Notes: generated from the sequence alone by a model not told the origin. Positions 9,192 through 18,757 are shown, numbered from the stretch's first letter. The stretch: DNA of 64,000 nt from Natrinema sp. HArc-T2 (GCF_041821085.1 NZ_JBGUAZ010000003.1:558001-622000); one strand, 5' to 3'. Numbers and translations are program-made.

Positions 9192-10192
9192 ACCCGGTCT
9201 ATCTCGCCGTCGGAATCACGCTACTCGTCGGCGGGATTGTCGACATCCTCTGGACGACGCTATGGGTCGACGGTGGTTCGGGGCCGATCTCCGGTCGGTT
9301 CACGACCGCCGTCTGGAAGGGGCTCCGTCGTATGACGCGAGACAACGACCGGGCGCTCAGCCTCGCTGGTCCACTCATACTCACGCTGACACTCGTGTTG
9401 TGGATCGGCCTCCTCTGGGTCGGCTGGACGTTCGTCTTCGCTAGCTATCCGACCGCGCTGGTCGACACGCGCACTGGCGGGACCGCCGACTGGTGGGGGC
9501 GGTTCTACTACGTCGCCTACACGATGTTCACGGACGGAAACGGCGACTACACCCCGCTGTACGGCGGCGACCTCTGGGAAGTCGCCAGCGCGTTCACGAC
9601 CGCCACGGGCATGGCCTTCGTCACGCTCGGCGTCTCCTACGTTCTCACCGTGCTTGGAGCCGTCTCCGACAAGCGCTCCTTTGCCAGCACCGTCACGGGA
9701 CTAGGTGGGCGCAGCGAGGCGTTCGTCCGTGCGGGCTGGAACGGCCAGAATTTCGACGGCCTCGAGCGAATCCTCGAGACGCTCGGCTCGGATCTGAGCA
9801 CGCTGGCCGAGCAACACAAATCATACCCAATCCTACACTATTACCACAGCGAGAAGGGCGAACGTGCCTCGGCCGTGGCCGTCCCTATCTTCGACGAGTC
9901 GCTCACGCTCTTTCGACACGCCATCCCGGACGAGGCAAGCCCCGATCCGGCGGTCGTCGAGAGCGCGCGCTCGAGCGCCCAGAGCTACCTCGAGACGCTC
10001 GACGAGTCCTTTATCGAGCCCGAGCCTGCGGTCCCCCGATCGCCGAACCTCGAGCGGCTCCGTGCGGACGACATCCCGACCGTCTCGGATCCGGCGTTCG
10101 CCGAGGCACTCTCGGAGCTAACCGACCGCCGCCGGCACTTACTCGGCGTGGTCGAAGCCGACGCCTGGGAGTGGCCGCCGCTCGAAGAGTGA
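9188..10192 (+). CDS. Potassium-channel-like membrane protein with unusual filter
   Basis: A 334-residue protein with hydrophobic helices at about 4-26 and 58-84, then a pore-loop-like segment (WWGRFYYVAYTMFTDGNGDY, 102-121) and a last helix at about 133-158. The arrangement pore helix, TxGxGD, inner helix copies the two-TM pore of K+ channels (Ion_trans_2), but the filter reads TDGNGD at 115-120 instead of TVGYGD. About 170 soluble, partly helical residues follow. It overlaps the SGNH-like gene by ATGA. Ion selectivity cannot be predicted. It may be a cation channel or a channel-derived sensor. Confidence 0.6.
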   Translation: MNPVYLAVGITLLVGGIVDILWTTLWVDGGSGPISGRFTTAVWKGLRRMTRDNDRALSLAGPLILTLTLVLWIGLLWVGWTFVFASYPTALVDTRTGGTADWWGRFYYVAYTMFTDGNGDYTPLYGGDLWEVASAFTTATGMAFVTLGVSYVLTVLGAVSDKRSFASTVTGLGGRSEAFVRAGWNGQNFDGLERILETLGSDLSTLAEQHKSYPILHYYHSEKGERASAVAVPIFDESLTLFRHAIPDEASPDPAVVESARSSAQSYLETLDESFIEPEPAVPRSPNLERLRADDIPTVSDPAFAEALSELTDRRRHLLGVVEADAWEWPPLEE

Positions 10193-10314
10193 CGCCGTTC
10201 GCGACCACCGCGGCCGGGGTCGCAAGCCCCGATCACCCGCCGGCGACCTGTTACCGATTCACTTTCACTCCGGTAGCACACAGCTTTTAGCCCCGCCGTT
10301 AGTACAGGAAGACG

Positions 10315-12759
10315 ATGACGTCGTTCCAGTCGACACTCGGTGACGAGCCGGGGATCGCCGAGGAGCTGGCCGAGAGCCAGCAGTCGATCTCCATCGCCGA
10401 GTTCTTCGAGAAGAACAAGCACATGCTCGGCTTCGACAGCGGCGCTCGAGGCCTCGTCACGGCCGTTAAAGAGGCCGTCGACAACGCCTTAGACGCCGCC
10501 GAGGAGGCCGGTATTCTCCCGGATATCTACGTTGAGATTCAGGAAGCCGGCGACTACTACCGCCTGATCGTCGAGGACAACGGGCCCGGGCTCACGAAAG
10601 AATCGCTCCCCAAGGTCTTCGGGAAGCTTCTCTACGGTTCTCGCTTTCACGCACGCGAACAGTCCCGTGGCCAGCAGGGGATCGGGATCTCTGCCGCCGT
10701 CCTCTATTCACAGCTCACGAGCGGCAAACCCGCCAAGATTACCAGCCGCACCCAGGGATCGGACGAGGCCGAATACTTCGAGCTTATCGTCGATACCGAC
10801 AACAACGAGCCCGAGATCAGCGTCGAGGAGACGACCACCTGGGATCGGCCCCACGGCACTCGCATCGAACTCGAGATGGAAGCCAACATGCGCGCCCGCG
10901 GGCAGCTCCACGACTACATCAAGCATACGGCGGTCGTCAACCCCCACGCCCGCCTCGAGCTGCGCGAACCGCAGGAACATTTCAAGTTCGAGCGCGCGAC
11001 CGACCAGCTTCCGGCGGAGACCGAGGAGATCCGCCCACACCCACACGGCGTCGAACTCGGCACCGTGATGAAGATGCTGGCGGCGACCGACTCCCAGACA
11101 GTTTCGGGGTTCGTCCAAGAGGAGTTCACCCGCGTCGGCAAGAAGACCGCCGACTCGATCATCGACGCGTTCCGGGATCGTTACTACGGCCGCGAGATGC
11201 GCTGGCGGCCACCGGCGAGCCACGAGGAGATCGACATCCAGGCTGCAGTCGAGGACGCGACGGCGAATAAAGGGCCCGACGCGACGACCGCCTTCGCCGA
11301 CGCCATCGCCGACGCGGTCGCAGCCGAGGACCGCATCGCTCACCACGAACTGCTCGTGACCGTCGACTCGGCTGCCGCAGCGGTCGCAGACGACCACGGA
11401 ACGACGTTCGGCGACACCGTCCGCGAAAACGCCGTCGAGGCCGTCTGGCTCGAGCTCATCGACGCTGCTGAGGCGGACGACGCTTCCCCTTCCGACGGCG
11501 ACTCGCGGCTGGTCGTCGACCTCCACGACCTCGCGGACGACGCGACGAGCACGCGAAAAGACGACGAGACGATCCACGCCTTCGCAGATCGGCTCGCGGG
11601 GAAATTCGAGGATCTCGAGGACGATCGCCACCGACTCACGCGCGCGGCGCTTCGAGAGTTCGTCGACCGGGCCGCGGACCTGACCGAGGAGTACGACGAC
11701 GTCTCCTTCGGCGAGACGGCCCGCGAGAACGTCGTCGAGGCCGTCTGGGGCGTGATGGCGACGGTCCCCGACGACCCGCCGCTCGTTCGCGAACTGAACG
11801 GCGACCGAGACGCGACGAGCGACCTCGTCGACGCGATGCGCGCGACCGACATCATGGCGCCGCCGACGCGGTGTCTCTCGCCGATCTCGGAGGAACTCAT
11901 CACCGCCGGCCTGGAGAAAGAGTTCGACGCCGATTTCTACGCCTCGGCGACGCGTGACGCGGGCGTCTCCGGCGGCGATCCGTTCATCGTCGAGGCCGGC
12001 ATCGCCTACGGTGGCGACCTTCCCGCCGAGGGAACCGGCGAAGTCATGCGCTTTGCGAACCGGGTCCCACTGGTCTACCAGCGCGGAGCCTGTGCAACGA
12101 CGGACGTGGTCAAGTCGATCGGCTGGCGCAACTACGGGCTCGACCAACCCGGCGGCTCCGGCCTGCCAAACGGGCCGGTCGTGATCATGGTCCACGTCGC
12201 CTCGACGAACGTGCCCTTCACCAGCGAGTCGAAAGACGCCATCGCCAACGTCCCCGAAATCGAAGACGAGATCGAGCTCGCGATCCGCGAGGCGGCACGC
12301 GACCTCAAGAGTTATTTAAACAAGCGCCGGTCGATGCAAAAACGCCGGAAGAAACAGAACGTCCTCGGGAAGATCCTCCCCGAGATGGCCACGAAGGTCG
12401 CCGAAGTCACCGGTCGCGATGAACCCGACATCGACGACGCGATCGCCCGCATCATGAACAACGTGCTCGTCGAGCGGCAAACCAAAGCGAACGGCGATGG
12501 GCAAGCCGTCTCCGTAGTCGTCGAAAACAACTCGAGCACGAACGAATCGCTCGAGATCACCGACATCGTCTCGGCCGAGCCCACATCCCTCTCCGACGGC
12601 GCGACCGTCGTCGAGATGGACGGCGAGTGGTTCGTCAAGTGGGAACCCGAGGTTGGAAGCGACGACGAGGCCGCCCTCGAGTACGAGGTGCCGGACGACG
12701 CGACGTTCGATCTGGACGTGAAAGGCGTCGAAAGCGAGAAACTTACCGTGAAACAATGA
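10315..12759 (+). CDS. top6B: DNA topoisomerase VI subunit B
   Basis: ATPase subunit of the archaeal type IIB topoisomerase that decatenates and relaxes DNA together with Top6A. The 814 residues begin with the GHKL domain: [17 protein letters not shown] holds the Mg-binding Asn, VEDNGPGL is the second motif, and [12 protein letters not shown] the lid. An acidic insertion of roughly 180 residues in the middle makes it longer than crenarchaeal homologues, as is usual in haloarchaea. The C-terminal domain has a conserved run of basic residues ([14 protein letters not shown]). It overlaps top6A by ATGA. Confidence 0.97.
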   Translation: MTSFQSTLGDEPGIAEELAESQQSISIAEFFEKNKHMLGFDSGARGLVTAVKEAVDNALDAAEEAGILPDIYVEIQEAGDYYRLIVEDNGPGLTKESLPKVFGKLLYGSRFHAREQSRGQQGIGISAAVLYSQLTSGKPAKITSRTQGSDEAEYFELIVDTDNNEPEISVEETTTWDRPHGTRIELEMEANMRARGQLHDYIKHTAVVNPHARLELREPQEHFKFERATDQLPAETEEIRPHPHGVELGTVMKMLAATDSQTVSGFVQEEFTRVGKKTADSIIDAFRDRYYGREMRWRPPASHEEIDIQAAVEDATANKGPDATTAFADAIADAVAAEDRIAHHELLVTVDSAAAAVADDHGTTFGDTVRENAVEAVWLELIDAAEADDASPSDGDSRLVVDLHDLADDATSTRKDDETIHAFADRLAGKFEDLEDDRHRLTRAALREFVDRAADLTEEYDDVSFGETARENVVEAVWGVMATVPDDPPLVRELNGDRDATSDLVDAMRATDIMAPPTRCLSPISEELITAGLEKEFDADFYASATRDAGVSGGDPFIVEAGIAYGGDLPAEGTGEVMRFANRVPLVYQRGACATTDVVKSIGWRNYGLDQPGGSGLPNGPVVIMVHVASTNVPFTSESKDAIANVPEIEDEIELAIREAARDLKSYLNKRRSMQKRRKKQNVLGKILPEMATKVAEVTGRDEPDIDDAIARIMNNVLVERQTKANGDGQAVSVVVENNSSTNESLEITDIVSAEPTSLSDGATVVEMDGEWFVKWEPEVGSDDEAALEYEVPDDATFDLDVKGVESEKLTVKQ

Positions 12760-13847
12760 GTGCAGACAACGACCAGCAGGCACGAGAGCAGCTGATCGAT
12801 CTCGCAGCGCAGTTCTACGACCAGTTCGAACTCGGCGAGATCCCCCACATGTCCGTCCCGACGCGGACGAAGAACAACATCGAGTACGACGAGGACAAAG
12901 ACGTCTGGGTCTACGGCGACCGCGAGTCGACCCGGTCGGCCAACTCCGTCCGCGGCGCGCGAAAGCTCCTGAAGGCGGTCTACACCATCGAGTTCCTCGC
13001 CGACCAGCTCGAGGAGGATCGCTCCTCGACCCTGCGTGAACTCTACTACCTCTCGGAGAGCTGGGACAACGAGGAGGCCCAGTTCTCGGATCAGGACGAA
13101 TCGAACGGCCTCATCGAGGACTTGGAGATCGTCTCGGGAGTCACGCGCGAGGACTTCCACATGCGCCCCGAGGAGTCGGGCGCGACGATCATGGGGCCGC
13201 TGCACCTCCGCGAGCAGACCCGTCGCGGCGAACGCGAGATCCACTGTCAGAAAGACGTCGGTGAAGGTGGCTACCAGATCCCGAACAATCCGGATACGAT
13301 CGACTTCCTCGACTGTGACGCCGACTTCATCCTCGCGGTCGAGACCGGTGGGATGCGCGACCGGCTCGTCGAGAACGGCTTCGACGACGAGTACAACGCC
13401 CTGATCGTCCACCTCAAGGGCCAGCCCGCGCGGGCGACCCGCCGGATCACCAGACGGCTCCACGACGAACTCGACCTGCCCGTCACCGTCTTTACTGACG
13501 GTGACCCGTGGTCGTACCGCATCTACGGCTCGGTCGCCTACGGCTCGATCAAGTCCGCTCACCTCTCGGAGTACCTTGCGACCCCCGCCGCACAGTTCAT
13601 CGGCATCCAGCCCGCCGACATCGTCGAGTACGACCTGCCGACCGACCCGCTCTCGGATTCTGACATCAACGCCCTGGAGAGCGAACTCGAGGATCCGCGC
13701 TTCCAGACCGACTACTGGGAGGAACAGATCGAACTGCAACTCGAGCTCGGGAAGAAGTCCGAACAGCAGGCACTGGCGTCACACGGGCTTGATTTCGTGA
13801 CGGAGACGTATCTCCCCGAGCGGCTCGGTGAGATGGGCGTCCTGTAG
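12756..13847 (+). CDS. top6A: DNA topoisomerase VI subunit A (Spo11-like)
   Basis: DNA-cleaving subunit of Topo VI, 363 residues, homologous to Spo11. The CAP domain carries the active-site tyrosine in [11 protein letters not shown], and the Toprim domain shows the acidic cluster VETGG and the [11 protein letters not shown] motif (DxD). The frame is open 43 codons upstream inside top6B, but the start at MSADND sits exactly in an ATGA overlap with the top6B stop and fits the family. The protein ends about 47 nt before a palindromic repeat element. Confidence 0.97.
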   Translation: MSADNDQQAREQLIDLAAQFYDQFELGEIPHMSVPTRTKNNIEYDEDKDVWVYGDRESTRSANSVRGARKLLKAVYTIEFLADQLEEDRSSTLRELYYLSESWDNEEAQFSDQDESNGLIEDLEIVSGVTREDFHMRPEESGATIMGPLHLREQTRRGEREIHCQKDVGEGGYQIPNNPDTIDFLDCDADFILAVETGGMRDRLVENGFDDEYNALIVHLKGQPARATRRITRRLHDELDLPVTVFTDGDPWSYRIYGSVAYGSIKSAHLSEYLATPAAQFIGIQPADIVEYDLPTDPLSDSDINALESELEDPRFQTDYWEEQIELQLELGKKSEQQALASHGLDFVTETYLPERLGEMGVL

Positions 13848-13893
13848 GTCCACAGCGAGTCGCGGTTCCACCGCTGATTTTCGACGGTCGCTG

Positions 13894-13974
13894 ATACGGT
13901 TTGCTGTAACTGTGTGCCGGTGGGACCGCGACCGTCCTGCGGTCCCACCGGTAATGACTTACAGCAGACCGTAT
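13894..13974. repeat. Palindromic repeat element, copy 1
   Basis: An 81-bp nested palindrome. The outer arms are ATACGGTTTGCTGTAA (13894-13909) and TTACAGCAGACCGTAT (13959-13974), matching at 15 of 16 positions. The inner arms are CCGGTGGGACCGC (13917-13929) and its perfect complement (13939-13951). The same architecture and much of the sequence recur near 18.7, 39.2 and 48.8 kb. It lies 47 nt after top6A, between two genes on the same strand, so it could act as a terminator, but its length and recurrence argue for a REP- or MITE-like element. Confidence 0.85.
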
Positions 13975-14056
13975 GAAAGGAGATTCGGCGTCGCCCTGTG
14001 TCTGCAGGTGCAACCGGTTCCAGTCTGCACGGCTTCGCATCGTCCAGAACCGTGCT

Positions 14057-14362
14057 ATGGCGGACGACAAAGACAGCGAACGACCGATGCACAGCGATCC
14101 GAACGAGGAGGCGATAGACGAGCCGACGACCTCCGGCGCACAGGAGGCCGACGAGACGGCGTGGATGATGAAAGAGGGGGTCTCGGTCGGGCTGATCTCG
14201 ATCGCGGCCGTCCTCGTGCTGGCGCTGGGACTGCTGCAGTGGACCGGTCTCGTCGACGTCTTCGCACCGGTGGCTGACACTGAACTCGGACAGTGGCTCG
14301 CGTTCGGTGTCTTGGTGCTGATCGTTCTCGCGGCGTTCGGCTGGTCGCGCGTCGGCGTCTGA
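14057..14362 (+). CDS. Small two-helix membrane protein, function unknown
   Basis: A 101-residue protein with a hydrophilic acidic N-terminus (about 40 residues, MADDKDSERPMHSDPNEEA...), then two hydrophobic helices at roughly 47-68 and 80-98. The reading frame extends upstream through a non-coding-looking stretch, so the ATG of MADDKD is chosen. No family is recognised. It follows top6A and a palindromic repeat and precedes convergent genes. It looks like one of the many short haloarchaeal DUF membrane proteins. Confidence 0.65.
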   Translation: MADDKDSERPMHSDPNEEAIDEPTTSGAQEADETAWMMKEGVSVGLISIAAVLVLALGLLQWTGLVDVFAPVADTELGQWLAFGVLVLIVLAAFGWSRVGV

Positions 14363-14486
14363 AACTGGCGGCCAAAATCATTCGACGATCGACTCGCTCG
14401 AGCTCGGTCGTCGCCGCCGGAGACAGCTGCTTTTCGCGATCGAGGACTTCTCAGAGAGTACGAACGCCAGCGACGGGCGCGTGGCG

Positions 14487-15191
14487 TTACTCGTCGAGGA
14501 CGACCGGTACGCCCCGGCGTGCGACGTCGACCACGAACGCGTCTGCGTCGGTTTCGATCGCCGCGAACGTACCGTAGTGCACTGGGAGCACGAGATCCGG
14601 CTCGATTCGGGCAGCCAACGCTGCCGCCTCGTGGCGATCCATCGTGAACGTACCACCGATCGGTGGGAGGAAGCAATCGACCGGAACGTCCTCGTGGACA
14701 GGCAGCACGTCGGTATCGCCGGGCCAGAACGCCGTGACGCCGTCGACGGTGACGCCGAAACCACAGCCCTCTCCCTCGGGATGGTAGGGTCGACCGTCGT
14801 CGTCAGTGTGTGGTCCATCCGGATCGTTGTACGCGGGCGTCGTGAACAGATCGAGCGGCCCGAGGACGAACGATTCGTCCGTGCCGACGCGTTCCACGTC
14901 GAACGGCAGGTCGTCGGGACCTTCCTCGACGCGGTCGATCTCGCTCGCGTCGATCGACTCGTGAACGACGACCAGCGCGTCCTCGCGGGCGACCCGTCGG
15001 ATCGAGTCAGGATCGTAGTGGTGGTCGTGGCTGACAAGGATCAGATCTCCGTCACGGGGTTCGAGCCCGTCTAAGGCGCCGTACTCCTTGGGTCCGGGAT
15101 CGATGTAGACGACGGCACCGGTCTGACCTTCGATCCGGACGGTCGCGAGGCCGAACCAGTCGACGGTCACGGCGTCGAAGCGGACGGTCAT
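14487..15191 (-). CDS. Metallo-beta-lactamase-fold hydrolase, UlaG-like
   Basis: A 234-residue protein of the MBL fold. Signs are the opening DWFGLATVRIEG, the metal motif SHDHHYDPDSI near residue 54, a PGDTD motif in the middle and LPVHYGT near the C-terminus, in the order seen in UlaG-like MBL hydrolases. The first metal motif reads HDHHYD instead of the usual HxHxDH, a spacing change worth noting. The substrate is unknown. It is the second gene of a minus-strand pair, starting 13 nt after the stop of an FAH-family gene. Confidence 0.85.
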   Translation of the reverse strand: MTVRFDAVTVDWFGLATVRIEGQTGAVVYIDPGPKEYGALDGLEPRDGDLILVSHDHHYDPDSIRRVAREDALVVVHESIDASEIDRVEEGPDDLPFDVERVGTDESFVLGPLDLFTTPAYNDPDGPHTDDDGRPYHPEGEGCGFGVTVDGVTAFWPGDTDVLPVHEDVPVDCFLPPIGGTFTMDRHEAAALAARIEPDLVLPVHYGTFAAIETDADAFVVDVARRGVPVVLDE

Positions 15192-15204
15192 GCTCGGCTC
15201 GGCC

Positions 15205-15942
15205 TCAAGGGATTCGAACCGTGTGCTCGAGGGTGCCCACGCCCTCGACTTCGATCTCGATCTCGTCGCCGTCGGCGAGCGGCCCGACGCCTTCGGGCGT
15301 GCCGGTCGCGATCACGTCGCCAGGCTCTAAGGTGAGATAGGTCGTGATCTCGGCGATCAGCTCCGGAATGGGAAAGATGAGGTTCTCACGGGAGCCGTCC
15401 TGTTTCGTTTCGCCGTTGACACGGGTTCGGACGGCGGCGTCGGCGGGGACTTCGTCAGGGGTCGCGAGAACCGGCCCCATCGGTGCGGCACCGTCGAAGG
15501 CCTTGCCGCGGATCCAGTTCTGTTCCTGGCGCTGGTCGTCGCGATTCGAGAGGTCGTTGACGCAGGTAAAGCCCGCGACGACGTCCATCGCATCGGCTTC
15601 GGGGACGTGACGACATTGCTCGCCGATGACGATGCCGAGTTCGGCCTCGTGGTCGATGCGGTCTTTCCCCGCGGGCAGGGTGACGGTGTCGCCGTGGGCC
15701 GCGAGCGCGTTCGGCGGCTTCAGAAAGAGCATCGGCCGATCGGGGACCTCCGAGTCGAGTTCGGCGGCGTGGTCGGCGTAGTTTTTTCCGATGCAGACGA
15801 TCTTCGAGGGCTCCGACGGCGGGAGGACGTCGATCTCGTCGCTCTCGAGGTCGTAGCTCTCGTTCGCGAAGTGCACGGTTCCGTTCTCGTACTCGCCACG
15901 GCGGACTGCGCCGGCTGGATCGCGAAAGCGAACGTATTTCAT
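15205..15942 (-). CDS. Fumarylacetoacetate hydrolase (FAH) family protein
   Basis: A 245-residue enzyme of the FAH/HpcE family, which hydrolyses or decarboxylates 2-oxo acids such as acylpyruvates or oxaloacetate with a bound Mg2+. Visible motifs are CIGKNYADHAAE, the metal-binding DHEAELGIVIG, VNDLSNRD and GDVIATGTPEGVG. A start six codons earlier is possible (MPIPPT), but MKYVRFRDP matches the normal N-terminus. The exact substrate cannot be assigned. It precedes an MBL-fold hydrolase by 13 nt on the same strand. Confidence 0.9.
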   Translation of the reverse strand: MKYVRFRDPAGAVRRGEYENGTVHFANESYDLESDEIDVLPPSEPSKIVCIGKNYADHAAELDSEVPDRPMLFLKPPNALAAHGDTVTLPAGKDRIDHEAELGIVIGEQCRHVPEADAMDVVAGFTCVNDLSNRDDQRQEQNWIRGKAFDGAAPMGPVLATPDEVPADAAVRTRVNGETKQDGSRENLIFPIPELIAEITTYLTLEPGDVIATGTPEGVGPLADGDEIEIEVEGVGTLEHTVRIP

Positions 15943-16200
15943 GGTCGGTGGAATGGGCACCGGGGATCAAAAGCGTTGAGGAGGCGGCCAGTGTGCGGTG
16001 ACAGCAATACGTCTCGCGCTCACGTCCCCGCGATCGGCTGGTTCGGTCCAATCTGTTGAAAACCGAGCGTGATCTCGGGATGGGACTCGGCGGAATGTCA
16101 CGCTCTCAACAGTGATTGCTGCCTTGATGGGTACGTGAGAGCGTGCCATCGTCGTCTCGGAACGGAACCCTTTTTACTAGCCCCCGGCAACGATGAGTTG

Positions 16201-16215
16201 CACACAAGGTGTGTG
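16201..16215 (+). other. Perfect hairpin in the leader of tRNA-Glu
   Basis: CACACA-AGG-TGTGTG is a perfect 15-bp inverted repeat ending 7 nt before the first base of tRNA-Glu. A TATA-like tttttact at 16171-16178 would place the transcript start near 16200, so the hairpin would form the whole 5' leader of the precursor tRNA. Confidence 0.6.
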
Positions 16216-16222
16216 ACGGATC

Positions 16223-16297
16223 GCTCCGTTGGTGTAGTCCGGCCAATCATTTCGGCCTTTCGAGCCGATGACCTGGGTTCAAATCCCAGACGGAGCA
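16223..16297 (+). tRNA. tRNA-Glu (anticodon TTC)
   Basis: A complete 75-nt cloverleaf. The acceptor stem GCTCCGT pairs with ACGGAGC and is followed by discriminator A. The anticodon stem TCGGC/GCCGA encloses the loop CTTTCGA with anticodon TTC. The T arm is CTGGG-TTCAAAT-CCCAG. The CCA end is not encoded and no intron is present. A TTTT run follows at once and may terminate transcription. A palindromic leader lies just upstream, and lrp follows about 400 nt downstream on the same strand. Confidence 0.97.
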
Positions 16298-16692
16298 TTT
16301 TACGACGAACAAACTCCTGAGTCGTCAATGCGGCCCTGTATTTGAAGGAGAGAAACGTGATCGATAGCGAGCGTTTCGCGTGATTCAAACACCATATAGC
16401 GCACTTCTACCGAGCTTTTGCGATCCGACAGCCGGTGACGGTGTCAGGGTCGGCGTTCACCGACGAGTCAGCAGTCGACTCGAGCCCGACTGGAGACAGC
16501 GTCACCGGTGACGGTCGCAAACCGAGAGACGATGACAGGATCCTCCTCTGGCAGACACGAACGCTGGCATCGGTCCCACTAATCTACACCTATGAAGGAG
16601 ACTGCCGCTCACCGCGTGACATCGGCTCACTGACTCCGGATAGAACTGGATGTTCGTAAATCTCTAGTACATGGCGTACGTTGGACCAGCTA
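16298..16692. other. Non-coding stretch between tRNA-Glu and lrp
   Basis: About 395 bp. Apart from the T-run that may end tRNA-Glu transcription, only short frames without protein-like composition are seen. The promoter of lrp should lie at its right end, where the sequence taaatctctagta (about 16656-16668) is a weak TATA candidate. Confidence 0.5.
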
Positions 16693-17148
16693 ATGACGTA
16701 TGAGAATTTGGACGCAGACCTGGTAAACGAACTTCTCGGCAACGGTCGGGCCAGTCTCCGGAGTCTGGCCGAAACACTCGACGTTTCGGTCACGACAGTC
16801 TCGAATCACCTCTCAGATCTCGAGGAGGAGGGCGTGATCGAAGGCTACACGCCGGTCGTCGACTACGACGCAGTCGGCTACGACGTCACGGCGGTCATGC
16901 AACTGAAAGCCGAGGGGAGCGCGCTGCCCGAAATCACACAGACGCTCAAAGACCATCGGCAGATGATCTCCGTCTACGAAGTCACAGGGAACTACGACGT
17001 CATCGCGATCGGGAAGTTCAAAGATACGGATGACATGAACGAAGAGATCAAGTCACTGATTACCGATCCCGACATCAAGCAGTCGAACACGAGCATCGTG
17101 CTCAACACCGTCTGCGAGAACGAACAGTTCGAACTCGAGACGGAGTAA
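16693..17148 (+). CDS. lrp: Lrp/AsnC-family transcriptional regulator
   Basis: A 151-residue regulator. The N-terminal winged helix-turn-helix (about 5-55, with [20 protein letters not shown]) is followed by the RAM ligand-binding domain (about 65-145, with [11 protein letters not shown] and [13 protein letters not shown]). The start [11 protein letters not shown] matches the well-known haloarchaeal Lrp, while a TTG four codons upstream is less likely. In many haloarchaea the close homologue sits beside glnA (family knowledge); here no glutamine synthetase gene is adjacent. It probably senses an amino acid such as glutamine, which is inference. Confidence 0.92.
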   Translation: MTYENLDADLVNELLGNGRASLRSLAETLDVSVTTVSNHLSDLEEEGVIEGYTPVVDYDAVGYDVTAVMQLKAEGSALPEITQTLKDHRQMISVYEVTGNYDVIAIGKFKDTDDMNEEIKSLITDPDIKQSNTSIVLNTVCENEQFELETE

Positions 17149-17476
17149 TCGACGCGACGGTCAGCGGTCGGTGCCGACCGCCACGGGCGTGACCGTCGCC
17201 GTTGATCGACCCCACCGTCGGCATCACAGGCAGTGGCCGCTCCCGTGAGTTCCATCGTCGGTCACGTGGTCAGTTGTGTGTTTTATGTCCACGTCTCTGC
17301 CCCGAAGTTTGGGGGTTGCGGTGTCATCCACCACCCGAGCCGTTCGCTCGATATGTTCTCGAGGCCGGTTTCGGACCGCTTGAGACCCGTTTTCTGGCGG
17401 TACTCAGGATCTATAATGGTTGTTAATAATAGATATTCCGAAAGCTACTAATGGTGCGGTGTGGCGGTAGCTCCCA
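17149..17476. other. Non-coding stretch between lrp and a HalOD1 gene
   Basis: About 330 bp without a convincing gene on either strand. The right end is AT-rich (gttgttaataatagatattcc, about 17420-17436) and probably holds the promoter of the small HalOD1 gene. Confidence 0.5.
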
Positions 17477-17731
17477 ATGGAGCAGACAATTGCGGTCGAC
17501 ACTGACGAGGTGTACGAACGAGTCGTTACTGGTGTCGCGGCACTCGAGGGAACCGAGCCGGTCGAGCTACCGCCGTTGTTCGAGGCGATCGATCCCGACG
17601 CACTCGCGGCAGCTTTTGCAACGACTGAGTCTGGGATACGCCGCTCTGGCACGGTTGAATTTACGTACGCAGACCATCAGATTCGCGTCTCGTTTGAGGA
17701 AGCCGGAAACACCGTCGTGACGATCGATTGA
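17477..17731 (+). CDS. HalOD1 output-domain protein
   Basis: An 84-residue single-domain protein resembling the haloarchaeal output domain HalOD1. It has an N-terminal helix region (VYERVVTGVAAL), the core ELPPLFEAIDPDALAAAF, a strand pair around GTVEFTYADHQIRVSFEE, and a final strand NTVVTID. HalOD1 proteins are thought to act as signalling output modules, alone or after a receiver domain. No partner is adjacent. An AT-rich promoter lies about 45 nt upstream. Confidence 0.8.
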   Translation: MEQTIAVDTDEVYERVVTGVAALEGTEPVELPPLFEAIDPDALAAAFATTESGIRRSGTVEFTYADHQIRVSFEEAGNTVVTID

Positions 17732-17875
17732 TCAGGAGACAGCACCTGTCTGTCCTGCGTGGAGTTCTCCATTTCTTTCTCTCGAGTCGTGTCGGAAGCG
17801 ACTCGCTCGCATGAGGGTAGCGACGGGCCGCGGACAGTCGCTACTGTAATGCAACAGCGGTCGATAGGTTCGTCA

Positions 17876-18649
17876 ATGGCACGACTCGATCGGCTCAGGG
17901 CGTATCCGGTGAAGGGACTCGACGGCATCGATCTCGAGCGGGCGGCTGTCCTCGAGGGTGGAACCATCGAACACGACCGGGAGTTTGCCCTGTTCGACGC
18001 TGACGGGGAGGTGATCAACGGGAAACGAACCGTCCGCGTCCACGACCTCGACACCGGGTTCGATCCAGAGACGACCGAACTCACGGTCGCGACGCCCGAC
18101 GGTGAGCACCGACAGTTCGACCTCGAGAGCGATCCGGTGACCGCTGCGGCCTGGTTCAGCGAGTATTTCGGCGTGGAGCTTTCGCTCGAGCGGGATCGAA
18201 CGCTGGGGTTCGTCGACCGGCGCGAGCTGGGGTCGTCGGTGGTCAGCACGGCGACGCTTCGTGTCGTCGCCGACTGGTTCGAGGAGACGACGGTCGACGA
18301 CGTGCGCCGGCGTCTTCGGACGAACATCGAAATCGGTGGCGTCGAGCCGTTCTGGGAGGATCGATTCGTCGGTGCGGACGCGCCAGCGTTCGAGATCGAC
18401 GGCGTCCGGTTCGAGGGTGTCAAGCCTTGTGCCCGGTGTATCGTCCCTCAGCGCGATCCCGATACCGGCGAGGAGACTCCGGACTTTCGGGGCCGATTCG
18501 TTCGCCATCGCGAAGCGACGTTTCCCGACTGGGCGGATGCCGACGCGTTCGATCACTACTATTCACTGACGATCCTCACGCGCGTTCCCGACCGTGACCG
18601 CGGCGAGACGCTCTGCGTGGACGATCCGGTCGAAGTCGTGACGAACTGA
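17876..18649 (+). CDS. MOSC-domain protein
   Basis: A 257-residue protein with an N-terminal MOSC beta-barrel domain (LDRLRAYPVKGLDGIDL) and a C-terminal MOSC domain with the conserved cysteine motif GVKPCARCIVP. Such proteins relate to the C-terminus of molybdenum cofactor sulfurase and to mARC proteins, which bind Mo cofactor and reduce N-hydroxylated compounds (family knowledge). The frame is open 39 codons upstream, but MARLDRLRAYP is the family start. The gene ends 25 nt before palindromic repeat copy 2. Confidence 0.88.
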   Translation: MARLDRLRAYPVKGLDGIDLERAAVLEGGTIEHDREFALFDADGEVINGKRTVRVHDLDTGFDPETTELTVATPDGEHRQFDLESDPVTAAAWFSEYFGVELSLERDRTLGFVDRRELGSSVVSTATLRVVADWFEETTVDDVRRRLRTNIEIGGVEPFWEDRFVGADAPAFEIDGVRFEGVKPCARCIVPQRDPDTGEETPDFRGRFVRHREATFPDWADADAFDHYYSLTILTRVPDRDRGETLCVDDPVEVVTN

Positions 18650-18674
18650 GTCCGATAGCGGTTGGCCGCCGGTT

Positions 18675-18757
18675 CGTGCGGGCTGCTGTTAGTCACTGCC
18701 GGCGCACCCGCGACCCACCGTGGATGCGCCGGGAACCCATGACAGCAGTCCGTATCA
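18675..18757. repeat. Palindromic repeat element, copy 2 (diverged)
   Basis: An 83-bp element of the same design as the one after top6A. The right outer arm TGACAGCAGTCCGTATC pairs with the left arm at 12 of 17 positions. The inner arms are CCGGCGCA (18699-18706) and TGCGCCGG (18725-18732). The inner stem sequence differs from copies 1 and 4, yet pairing is kept, which suggests selection for structure. Its right edge touches the stop codon of a minus-strand gene. Confidence 0.7.

Noticed and set aside
10708-12195. A 495-residue minus-strand frame opposite top6B
   Set aside because: Antisense shadow of top6B with no domain.
13894-13974. Calling the palindromes simple intrinsic terminators
   Set aside because: They are long, nested, recur with arm sequences conserved beyond pairing needs, and lack a T-run; terminator activity may exist but does not explain the family.
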